Shown here: one piece after another, positions 35,970 through 44,060 of the stretch
Layout of the letters: every line of letters begins with the position of its first letter
How positions within the stretch are numbered: the stretch's first letter is position 1
Assembly: GCF_002953715.1 (NCBI RefSeq)
Contig: NZ_CP025012.1
Location: forward strand, 1,984,001-2,048,000
DNA: 64,000 nt
Reading direction: 5' to 3'
Origin: Rhizobium leguminosarum
Lineage (GTDB): Bacteria; Pseudomonadota; Alphaproteobacteria; Rhizobiales; Rhizobiaceae
Made by a program: the position numbers and the translations under genes
The notes under the pieces: model-generated
The model's input: only the letters and a program-made list of their open reading frames with translations
What the model was told of the DNA's origin: nothing
Database searches by the model: none

Positions 35970-37496
35970 GTGGGAATACGATGGCAATTCTACGATACGG
36001 CGAACCTGACAAGAATTCTTCATTGCGGTCCATATCGGCCCGCGCTCGCGCCTTGCGATCGCTGTCGGTCGGATTGCGACTTCCATGTCCTGGCACGTGC
36101 TCTCACGAAATATCGGTTGGGAATCCACGAGGCCGCTGCGCTGAGAAAGCGATCTGGGGGAATTTCCGTTGGGGGCCCTTCACTAGATGACATCCCCGGC
36201 TACGCGTCCTTGAAACCTTGGGCGCGTTCATTGACCGAGGACCTGGCAAAAGAACGCTCCGGCGAGATCGGGTGGCAGGACGTCGATCGCGGTCTTCTGA
36301 TCTATGGCCCTCCTGGAACAGGAAAGACCTTCTTCGCCACGGCGCTTGCGCGGTCCTGCGGCCTTCCGCTGGTCACGGCGTCGGTGTCAAAATGGCAGTC
36401 GGCCGGCCACCTCGGCGATCTCCTTGCGGCGATGAAAGCGACCTTCGAAAAAGCCCGCTCTCAGCAGCCCTCGATCTTGTTCCTGGACGAGCTGGACTCG
36501 ATCGGTGACCGGACCAGGTTCAAGGGGGAACACGGAGTCTACTCGACACAAGTCGTCAACTACCTGCTCGAATGTATCGACGGCGTCGAGGGACGAGACA
36601 AGATCGTCGTGGTCGCGGCGACCAATTTCCCGGAGGCGATAGACCCGGCGCTCCTTCGAAGCGGACGCATCGAACGTCACGTGCGACTCGATCTGCCGGA
36701 TGCGGACGAGCGCGCCGACATCCTCCGCTTTCATCTGGGATTTGCCTGCATCTCGGACGAGCTGCGGTCATTGGCCGCCGATCTGGACGGATGGACGCCC
36801 GCCGATCTGGAACGATTGGCGCGAGACGCGAAGCGTCATGCCCGAGCCAAGGAGCGACCGACCAGATTAGCCGACCTCGCGGATGCGCTTCCTCCGCTGC
36901 GAACGCTATCGGACGAGACCGTCGCGAGGGTATCGATACACGAAGCGGGTCACGCCGTCGTCACGCTGCTGCTCTGGTCGGACATGAAGGTCGCTCTATC
37001 TGTGCGGAGGAACTACAGGCCTACCGCGTCGACCGAGCGGCTTGGCCACGCACGATTTTTCCACCCCGACCCCGAAGTGCATACTCGCGAATCCATGGAA
37101 AATCTGATCTGCGGGGCCCTCGCGGGCGCGGCGGCCGAAGAGCTGGTACTGGGGGCGCACTCCAACGGTGCCGGGGGGAGACAGGGCAGCGATATCGAAT
37201 ACGCAACCCGTTTTGCGACCCTGATCGTGGCGTCGTACGGAATGGGCGAAAGTCTGCTGTTCGCGCTCGAGGAAACGAAGATCGAGGCGAGCACGGCGCG
37301 TCGCCTGCCCAGTCCCATGCAATCCGAAATCAGCGGTATTATGCGAAAGCAGTTCGACCGGGCGAAAGCTCTTCTCTCCCAGCACGTCACGATCCTGAAA
37401 TCGCTCACGGATAGTTTGCTTGAGAAAGAGAACCTCACCGCCGACGAGGTCGCGACGCTCTTCCGGGGGGGTGCGTCGACCATTCTCAAGCGGTGA
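35970..37496 (+). CDS. Soluble FtsH-like AAA+ ATPase with M41 peptidase domain
   Basis: A 508-residue protein without membrane segments. The AAA+ core carries Walker A GPPGTGKT (about residues 113-120), Walker B FLDELDS (171-177), sensor AATN, and second-region RSGRIERHV. The peptidase domain has HEAGH (324-328) and a downstream Asp in GSDIEYATRFAT where FtsH has its third zinc ligand. It is therefore an ATP-dependent metalloprotease like FtsH, but cytoplasmic. An ATG at 35981 in another frame has a better ribosome-binding site (GGAGTGGG), so the N-terminus may be frameshifted. An XRE regulator follows on the opposite strand. Confidence 0.85.
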   Translation: MGIRWQFYDTANLTRILHCGPYRPALAPCDRCRSDCDFHVLARALTKYRLGIHEAAALRKRSGGISVGGPSLDDIPGYASLKPWARSLTEDLAKERSGEIGWQDVDRGLLIYGPPGTGKTFFATALARSCGLPLVTASVSKWQSAGHLGDLLAAMKATFEKARSQQPSILFLDELDSIGDRTRFKGEHGVYSTQVVNYLLECIDGVEGRDKIVVVAATNFPEAIDPALLRSGRIERHVRLDLPDADERADILRFHLGFACISDELRSLAADLDGWTPADLERLARDAKRHARAKERPTRLADLADALPPLRTLSDETVARVSIHEAGHAVVTLLLWSDMKVALSVRRNYRPTASTERLGHARFFHPDPEVHTRESMENLICGALAGAAAEELVLGAHSNGAGGRQGSDIEYATRFATLIVASYGMGESLLFALEETKIEASTARRLPSPMQSEISGIMRKQFDRAKALLSQHVTILKSLTDSLLEKENLTADEVATLFRGGASTILKR

Positions 37497-37507
37497 GACA
37501 GACCGTC

Positions 37508-37759
37508 TCACCGATCTGGGCGTACCATGGCGACTGCCGGCCCGTGGCCGGCGTTGCCGTCGATGAAAACCACCCCTTGCCCCTCGAGGGCGTCCCTCAC
37601 CTTTTCGATCGCGTCGACCAAGACGTTGGATTCGCCCTTCTCTAATCGAACAATGATCTGACGGCTGACGCCCGCCAAGGCCGCCAGCTCGTCCTGGCTA
37701 AGTCCTGCCAGGGCGCGGGCCGCCCTGAGCGCGCTCATGATTTCCGACGTCGAATCCAT
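37508..37759 (-). CDS. XRE-family helix-turn-helix regulator
   Basis: An 83-residue protein starting MDSTSEIMSALRAARALAGLSQDELAALAGVSRQIIVRLEKGES. The helix-turn-helix is clear, and a short C-terminal strand part (KVRDALEGQGVVFIDGN) matches small XRE repressors of plasmid and island loci. It is convergent with the AAA-M41 gene with 11 nt between the stops. ATG at 37759 is chosen over 37777. The inverted repeat at 37786 is its likely own operator. Confidence 0.87.
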   Translation of the reverse strand: MDSTSEIMSALRAARALAGLSQDELAALAGVSRQIIVRLEKGESNVLVDAIEKVRDALEGQGVVFIDGNAGHGPAVAMVRPDR

Positions 37760-37785
37760 ACGCCGAGCAGGCGACAAATAGCGCG

Positions 37786-37799
37786 AATTGTCAACAATT
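37786..37799. promoter_or_regulatory. AATTGT-CA-ACAATT inverted repeat, candidate XRE operator
   Basis: A perfect 6-bp inverted repeat with a 2-bp spacer lies 27 bp upstream of the XRE start, in the most AT-rich part of this area. Autoregulation by the XRE protein is the simplest reading; it is inferred from position and symmetry only. Confidence 0.5.
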
Positions 37800-38525
37800 A
37801 GGATAAAGGATTCGCGCCGTTGCGCGGAGCTCTCACGTGGGTCGTCGGCGCTTCAATTTCTCCCTCGGTCGTCCCTCGTTCACCCGTTTGCGGGACAGAG
37901 GATGTCCGTGCTCCGAGCGTTGTTCAGACGGAGGTTCGCCCGCGCTCTCGTTCCCTGATGGCGGTGCCTTCGTCGGGTGCTGGAGGCCTTTCTCAAAAGG
38001 AGGCTCGTTCAAAGCGGATCTCCCACGTCCGTGCGCGCCGACATTCTACACCCCGCCCTTGATATTGGCCAGCAATCACGGTGGAGGCGCTCGACCTCGT
38101 GCATCCATAAAGGCGTGGCAAGATAGTCGCGCGAGCCCCGCCCAGCGCCACGTCACGGCTCGTTGACCACGACGTTGCCACGCCTCTGGCAGCCATGGCA
38201 GGTCCCGCTCCGCTCCCCCATCTACGAGTACGCCTGGGCATTCGTCCGGCGGAATAGTGGGTGCGGATCAGATCGGAAATGCGGCCGCTCCGGCGCCCAT
38301 GGCCGGCAGGTTCGGGCAGAAGAGAGGAGCAAAGCCCGCGGGGCGTGTCTTTCGAATGTCGATATGGCTGGCAGAACCGCATCTTTTCGGGATTGCCGCC
38401 GAGCAGTAGGTTCTAGTCATGGCAGACTCACTCCGTTCGCTCGGTTGCCTTGAGTAGCATCTTTGGACGCCGGCAGAACTATCGGTCCGCTTTATCCGCT
38501 TTGAGCTGTGGCGCGCCGCGGATGT
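37800..38525. other. Gene-free stretch
   Basis: About 725 bp with overlapping open frames on both strands (the longest about 130 codons) but arginine/serine-rich translations without family likeness. I see no gene I can support and no clear repeat. Confidence 0.35.
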
Positions 38526-39841
38526 TTAAGGCCGGTTAGACGCCGCATCGCAAAGGTGCCATTTCATCTGGTACCCGTAGTCGTTCTTGTGACCATAACA
38601 CCAGCCGAACGTGTCAAGCATGGCACCAATTTCTTCCCGCCTCGCGCACGCCGTCTGCGTCTCAGGACTGTCGGGATTGGTGCTGCCGCGGCATTCGCCG
38701 TTCTCCACATGCCACTGGCTAATGATCCGCTCCGGCGCCTGGGCGCCTCTGTCCGTCGCGAGCACCTTGCTGTTTTCGGATTCGATCTGGCTCGTTGCCG
38801 GATTCCAGACAATCGCAAACTCAGCCATCCCGGACGAGGTCTTGCCTCTTTCACGGCTTCTTGCGAACCACTCGATGACGCCGGATACGTCACATTTCTC
38901 CCCACATACTGCCGCCTCGGATCCGGGCTTGACGCTGTAGATTCGCTCCGGCCATCGCAGTGCGAACGTCGCCTTGTCCTTCATGACGGCGTCGCGGTCG
39001 ACGACCCTGCCGTAGAATGTCACCTGGTCCTCATAGGCCTTGCGCATAAAGGCAAGCGCCGTCGAGTTATCGCGAGACCAGGCCTCATGATATCGCCGAA
39101 TAAAATCGAGGGCATTGTCCCTAGATGTGCTTGGTGCAGTCGCCGTGGCCCCGGCCTTTGCACTCGGGCTGGAGACTGGCTTATCGACCGGTTCGGAGGA
39201 TGGGACTGTCTGTGCCGTCACGGTATCGTTGGACGTGATGATGTTCCAGTCGCGCATCTCGGCCGTCGTCAGATACCGCATGTCCGAGCTCTCTATAGAG
39301 AGGCTGAGCCTGAGCAGGTTCGGGCTCACTCCCATATCGGAGAGGTAGCCGATGATCTCGCCGGTCATTATCTGCACCGTGGTGACCGCTGTCTTGCTGT
39401 CGAGTGCTGCGTCGTCCGAGAATGAAGCCTGATGGACGCCGATCGAACCAGCTTCGGCCGAGCGCTTCACGCCTCCGATAAATGCGAGGGCGCATGCCGA
39501 GGCGCACTGCGTCGATCGGATCTGAACGGTGTTTGCCGACAACGCACGGATCGCTCGTCCGATCTTGATTGCAGCGACGACGCTTCCGCCATTGGAGTCA
39601 AAGCTATGACGCTCGGCTGATACTGGGAGTATTCGGCGACGAGTTTCATTGGATCGTCAGAGGGCTCGAACTCGCCCTTGATGACCAGAAGCCGTCCGCC
39701 ATCATTCAGAGACAGGCGCTCGTAAGTGATCGCCGCAGCCGCATCTTCGAAGCCCACGCCCACCAGGGCCGCGGCGACGATAAGAATGGAGAAAGCTTTT
39801 GCGATAAAGCTAATCAGTCGCGGCTGGGAGTCATCAATCAC
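38526..39841 (-). pseudogene. ClpP-like periplasmic protein broken by a frameshift
   Basis: The N-terminal frame starts at a GTG (39841) with a signal-like segment (FIAKAFSILIVAAALVGVG) and ends PSVIAL. A second frame then continues DSNGGSVVAAIKIGRAIRALSANTVQIRSTQCASACALAFIGG to 38526. A single missing base near 39600 (GCTTTGACT where GCTTTTGACT is needed) joins the two. The joined protein parallels the intact gene upstream at 39834-40979 (DSPGGNVAKAIELGRLIRSL...CASACSLAFLGG). Its C-terminal half is different, with an NTF2-like-looking FIRRYHEAWSRDNSTALAFMRKAY part. It is annotated as frameshifted, but a sequencing error is possible. Confidence 0.75.
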
Positions 39842-40979
39842 AGCAGACTATCCTGACGTAGGTGTTTCCGATGGTGACCATCGAGTCCTTGGCGATGAGC
39901 CCATGGCCCTTGAGGGCAGTGGAAACATCCTTCGCCTCCTGCTCCCCATAAAGGTCGTGCAATGTAACGGCGAACCAGCCATTGGCAGCCAAGTGCACGC
40001 TCAATGGCACAGGCGACCCCTTCACGAATTCCTGGGCGTCTGGCAACGAATTGAAGCTTTTTATCTGAACATAACGTTGTTCGCCGGAGTCCTCATCGAA
40101 CTGGCTGACGTGGACCCACGAGTAGTGCATGAAGCCGACCAGCCCGGCGACGGAAACCTTGTACCAATCGCCGCGGATATCGAGAATGTCGACGGATGTG
40201 CCGTTTCCAGCATCGCCGATCGCCTTGGCGTCGGCGTCCGCGGAAAGCTTGACCGGAGCCCTGCCCTTGGGATGTCGGACAGTGCCATCTCTTGCGAGAG
40301 GAACCTCCAGCGACGGATCGGCCTTCGCCTCGACACCGCGCGGTACCGGAGCATCTCGCGCGATGTCGCGAGGTTCTACCTTTGTCGACAGATCAGGTGA
40401 CTGCGAGCCGGTCGTGACCCGATACTTCGCCATCTCGCTTCCTGAAAGGTAGCGAATGTCGTTGCTGTCGTAGGAAAGGGAGAGCTGGAGAAGCGTTGGA
40501 TCGACGCCCATCTCCGACATGTATCCAATGACGTCCGCAGTGGTATCCTGTACGGCGGAGACGGCGTCGTTGATCTTCATGCCCTGCGTGTCGTTGAAGG
40601 ATGACTTGTGGACGCCGATCGAGCCCGGCTGTGCGAGACGGCTGACGCCTCCGAGGAACGCGAGCGAACAGGCCGAGGCGCACTCTGCTTGTCGCACCTG
40701 AATTGTCGAGAGCCCGAGCGAGCGAATGAGGCGGCCCAGTTCGATAGCCTTGGCTACATTGCCGCCGGGACTATCAAAGCCGATGACGGACGGGTGTTCG
40801 CGCGCGACAATCTCCCTGAAGCGCGCGAGATCGTCGGTGTACTCGAACGCGCCGCTAACGGTGACGAAAGCCCACCCGGCGTCTGTGTGATGAGCGGCAT
40901 ATTCCAGCCCAGCATTTGCTTGACCTACCGCGGCCCCAAGGAACATCGCTACAGCAGCGACCGGAAACTTTACCGACAT
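39834..40979 (-). CDS. ClpP-like periplasmic protein with SH3-type domain
   Basis: A 381-residue protein with a signal peptide (VAAVAMFLGAAVGQANA). Residues about 45-170 form a ClpP/crotonase-like module: VIGFDSPGGNVAKAIELG, then ECASACSLAFLGG with a Ser in the nucleophile position, and GSIGVHKSSF with a His. A linker leads to an SH3-like part (VDILDIRGDWYKVSVAGLVGFMHYSWV) and a SPOR-like ending (YVQIKSFNSLPDAQEFVKGS). It may process or bind envelope proteins. The next gene's GTG overlaps its stop by 8 nt, so the two paralogs form an operon. Confidence 0.8.
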   Translation of the reverse strand: MSVKFPVAAVAMFLGAAVGQANAGLEYAAHHTDAGWAFVTVSGAFEYTDDLARFREIVAREHPSVIGFDSPGGNVAKAIELGRLIRSLGLSTIQVRQAECASACSLAFLGGVSRLAQPGSIGVHKSSFNDTQGMKINDAVSAVQDTTADVIGYMSEMGVDPTLLQLSLSYDSNDIRYLSGSEMAKYRVTTGSQSPDLSTKVEPRDIARDAPVPRGVEAKADPSLEVPLARDGTVRHPKGRAPVKLSADADAKAIGDAGNGTSVDILDIRGDWYKVSVAGLVGFMHYSWVHVSQFDEDSGEQRYVQIKSFNSLPDAQEFVKGSPVPLSVHLAANGWFAVTLHDLYGEQEAKDVSTALKGHGLIAKDSMVTIGNTYVRIVCCD

Positions 40980-41343
40980 CTGACGCACCCCAACTCAGGA
41001 GATCAAATGCACAGTCCACTTCAGGTCGCAAGTCAGCTTTTAGTTAGTTGTAGATAAGGGTAAATGGGCGACGATGATCATCGGCAAGCTGGATGCTAAC
41101 GAGGGCCACGATAGCCACTTCCCGACGCGCCGGGCCAACCACAAGCCGCCATCCCTGGGCTCACACGCCGGACTTCCGACTAGGAATGCAACACGATGAC
41201 TGTCTCGCGTCATCGGAGGGCGAAATGACAACGCCGCAAGTCGAGCGTAGGACCACAGCCGTCGTGGTTTACCCAGTTCTATCGTGTCGGCAAAAAGACC
41301 GTGACGCCCTTCCCATGCGCCCGACATAGTGGCAGCGACGTTC
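40980..41343. other. Intergenic region
   Basis: About 364 bp without a supported gene. The promoter for the ClpP-like pair lies in its left part. No clear terminator was found for either unit. Confidence 0.35.
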
Positions 41344-42498
41344 TCAAGAGATGCGGATTCGGCGTGTCACCTGGCCATTGCTTTCCCAGTATGTGTGCTT
41401 TTTGGCGATTAAGGGGTCGTCCATTGCCGGTTGAATCTGCCCAGTGGTACTGATCGCGCGTGAGGTCACGGTGTGTTCTCCAGGAGAGGGATTTGCCCAA
41501 TCCAAGGACCAAATTTTCCATGCGTGATCGGCTTCCTCACTGTGATCAATGATCGCTGGTTTCCATGGCGTTTGATCGATTTGCACTTCGACCCGGTCGA
41601 TTGGCGCCCCCCAGGCCGCGCCGATAATGCGGTAACCTGTGTCTGTCCGCGTGACTTTGGCAGGCGCGGACTTTATCAGGGCTCGGCCGACGGAAGTCTC
41701 AGCCCAAACCGTCTCCCCGTCGTGCTCTTCCTCCCGGATGGTGACATAGTCGCGGGCCATCAGCAGGCTCATAAAACGGGAGTCGCGAACCTCGATTTCC
41801 TTCAGCCACTTGACGTTGGCGATGCCGTACCAGCCCGGAGCGATCAGCCGCAGCGGGAAACCATTGGGCGCTGGCAGGGTCGCGCCGTTCATTTCATAGC
41901 AGAGTAGATTGTCCGGGCTCATTGCATCGGCGAGCGACATGCTACGAGCGAAGTTCTGTTGCATCTTGATGTCGCGTATTTCGATGTCGCCCCTGTCGGC
42001 ACCGAAGAAGACAACCTCGATGCCATTATCAAGGACGCCGGCTTCCTGGAGGATTGGCGCAAGCGGCGTGCCTGCCCAGCGGGCATTGCCGATGCCGCCC
42101 GTGAAAAATGGGAACCCGTGGTTACCCGAGCATTCCACTGTAAAAACGACCTCCTGTCGCGGTCGCGCCTTGATGTCGGCAAGCGTCAGTTTAAACGGCT
42201 TCTTGACCAGGCCGCCGATATCGAGGGACCACGATTTCTCGTCAATCGTCGGTCGATTGAAATGCGCGATGCTGAAGAACTTGTCATTTGGAGTTATGAA
42301 GCTATCCAAGTCTTCCCAGACGAGCTGCGTCTGGATAACGGCAGGATTGGGATTTTCCGCCGGCTGATCTAGCCACGGAATAACCTTCGCGCCCGCCTGC
42401 GTCGGAAAAGCGTTGACCCCCGAAGCGTACAGACCCGCGATTCCGGCGAGTACCGCACCTCCCTGAACGATAAATTCCCTGCGTTGAAGATCAAGCAT
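41344..42498 (-). CDS. Molybdopterin-dependent sulfite oxidase family protein
   Basis: A 384-residue protein with a Tat-type N-terminus (RREFIVQGGAVLAGIAGLYASG), so it is exported folded to the periplasm. The Mo-co domain has the Cys ligand in FTVECSGNHGFPF, with RWAGTPLAPILQEAG following, and the C-terminal domain (YRIIGAAWGAPIDRVEVQID..W) is the sulfite oxidase dimerisation fold. It probably oxidises sulfite or a related sulfur compound; the electron acceptor, usually a c-type cytochrome, is not adjacent. GGGAGGGAAG precedes the ATG. Confidence 0.9.
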   Translation of the reverse strand: MLDLQRREFIVQGGAVLAGIAGLYASGVNAFPTQAGAKVIPWLDQPAENPNPAVIQTQLVWEDLDSFITPNDKFFSIAHFNRPTIDEKSWSLDIGGLVKKPFKLTLADIKARPRQEVVFTVECSGNHGFPFFTGGIGNARWAGTPLAPILQEAGVLDNGIEVVFFGADRGDIEIRDIKMQQNFARSMSLADAMSPDNLLCYEMNGATLPAPNGFPLRLIAPGWYGIANVKWLKEIEVRDSRFMSLLMARDYVTIREEEHDGETVWAETSVGRALIKSAPAKVTRTDTGYRIIGAAWGAPIDRVEVQIDQTPWKPAIIDHSEEADHAWKIWSLDWANPSPGEHTVTSRAISTTGQIQPAMDDPLIAKKHTYWESNGQVTRRIRIS

Positions 42499-43267
42499 GT
42501 TCTTCCCTCCCGGATGTCATCCGGAACGGGCTGCAATGCGTCTTGGGCCATAGTCTGAAGGACGGATATGCGCACGAAGTTCACACCCCACCCGGAGATG
42601 CCCCGGACGAAGTCAAGCGTCAGCTTCGCATATCAATTATGCAGCACCGGACGACTTCTACTTTGCCTCGTATATGCGCGATTGCGAAAATAGTCCAGAG
42701 TTGTGGACGTAGAATCCTGACGGAAACTCAGAATAATCGGCCAGATGCTGCCACGGCGCTCGGGACGTTGCCGTGCTATCTAGCTCCCATGCCTGACGCG
42801 ACTACGTTGTTGAATCTGGCCTGATCCAAACCTCATTGATGCTGCGTCCTCTCCGGCCTGAGGACCGACAGTTTCGATTTGGGAAAGGATTTCCCGCTCC
42901 CTCGACAGGCAATAAGAGGTGTCCCGCCTGTGCGAACGGGTGAGCCATCAAAAAATCGATAACGACATGATGCACCATTTTTTGGACTGATCGAACCAAC
43001 AATTGGATCATCTGGTTCGCCAAGCGGCGCTCCGGTATCACTGCTGTGTTTGGAATCATCCCGGTCGTTCGGCATATGGGGCGGCGAAAGAAGACGTCGG
43101 GAACGAGGAGCGGTGCCGCGAAGCGCGCAAGGCCGTCGACGCGGCGAAGGTAGGCGTCGAAGAGCGCGGGCCGGCGTCGTGGACGGACGGAGACCCGGAA
43201 ATCGGCATATGGCCCGGACGACAACGTTCGCATAGTGGTATCGGGAACACACGCGCGGCGGCCGAAG
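42499..43267. other. Long gene-free stretch
   Basis: About 770 bp. Open frames exist on both strands, but none shows a family likeness. The part next to 42498 should carry the promoter of the sulfite oxidase gene. The rest may be decayed coding DNA. Confidence 0.35.
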
Positions 43268-43684
43268 CTATTTGCTGCTCGTGTCCGCCATGTCGGCGTG
43301 CCGATGGACGAGTTTCCATTCGCCGTTTTCACGACGGAAGACCTCCGTGACGCGTAGGGACATCGGAACCTCTCCTTCCTTGCCCTCCATGCGCACTTTG
43401 GCATGTTGAAGACCCGTCCAGAACGAGAGATCGCCACTCTCCGCCGATTGGATCACCTCGAAATGTCCGGAGCTGCCCTCCTTGAAGGAGGATGCACCCT
43501 TTTCGTTGGCGGCGTTCACGTTCGTTGCACCCGAAATCCGATCGCCGGACGGCGGGAAGAAGGTCGCCGGATCGTGCGACGTCGAGATGTCGATCAAGGT
43601 GGCCGGGTTGCCGTTGATGTAGTCGAGGGAAACGCTTTCGCGGCGTTTCATGAACTCTTCGAAAGATTCGTCCAAGGCTGGCAT
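43268..43684 (-). CDS. SnoaL/NTF2-like (DUF4440-type) protein
   Basis: A 138-residue protein: MPALDESFEEFMKRRESVSLDYINGNPATLIDISTSHDPATFFPPSGD, with a C-terminal VPMSLRVTEVFRRENGEWKLVHRHADM that is the typical end of the SnoaL/DUF4440 fold. Such proteins are small enzymes or ligand binders with many roles. CGGAGGAGAACGAC precedes the ATG at 43684. No clear partner gene adjoins it. Confidence 0.85.
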   Translation of the reverse strand: MPALDESFEEFMKRRESVSLDYINGNPATLIDISTSHDPATFFPPSGDRISGATNVNAANEKGASSFKEGSSGHFEVIQSAESGDLSFWTGLQHAKVRMEGKEGEVPMSLRVTEVFRRENGEWKLVHRHADMADTSSK

Positions 43685-43734
43685 GTCGTTCTCCTCCGTT
43701 TCGCTTGAAACGCGAGTGAAGAGGAGTTGTTCAC

Positions 43735-44060
43735 CGACATCACCGCGGAAACTACTCCATTGCGAGTATCTTCCGGAAGAAAGGGTCGAAGACGGCCGTC
43801 ACCCGGTCGAACTCCGTTTCTCGGAGAACCTTGCGTTTCGCTTCGCCGTAGGTGGCGATCATGATGTCCTCGAGGTCAACACCCGTCTCGCCCCCGTCGC
43901 TACGATGGTTTGGGCGTCGTCAGGTAACCCCGCGGTCCGCCAGCCGCCCCGTCGGTCGCAAGTCCACTCAAGACGTCGCTCGTCCGTCACCTCCGTCTTC
44001 GGTAGCGGGCTCCATCCTGACCCGCGTCGCGCGAGGCCTGTCGAGGCTGATGGCGTTCAT
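43735..44060 (-). pseudogene. Possible degenerate small gene downstream of the nuclease-NTPase
   Basis: From an ATG at 44060 a frame reads MNAISLDRPRATRVRMEPATED, then after apparent shifts LEWTCDRRGGWRTAGLPDDAQT and DGGETGVDLEDIMIATYGEAK..VLRETEFDRVTAVFDPFLPED. These pieces look coding and run in the same direction as the large gene, overlapping its end. I do not recognise a family, and the joins are my own reading. Confidence 0.35.

Noticed and set aside
42802..43437. Minus-strand open frame of 211 codons
   Set aside because: It is Arg/Ser-rich without motifs and overlaps the SnoaL-like gene in another frame; no ribosome-binding site supports it.
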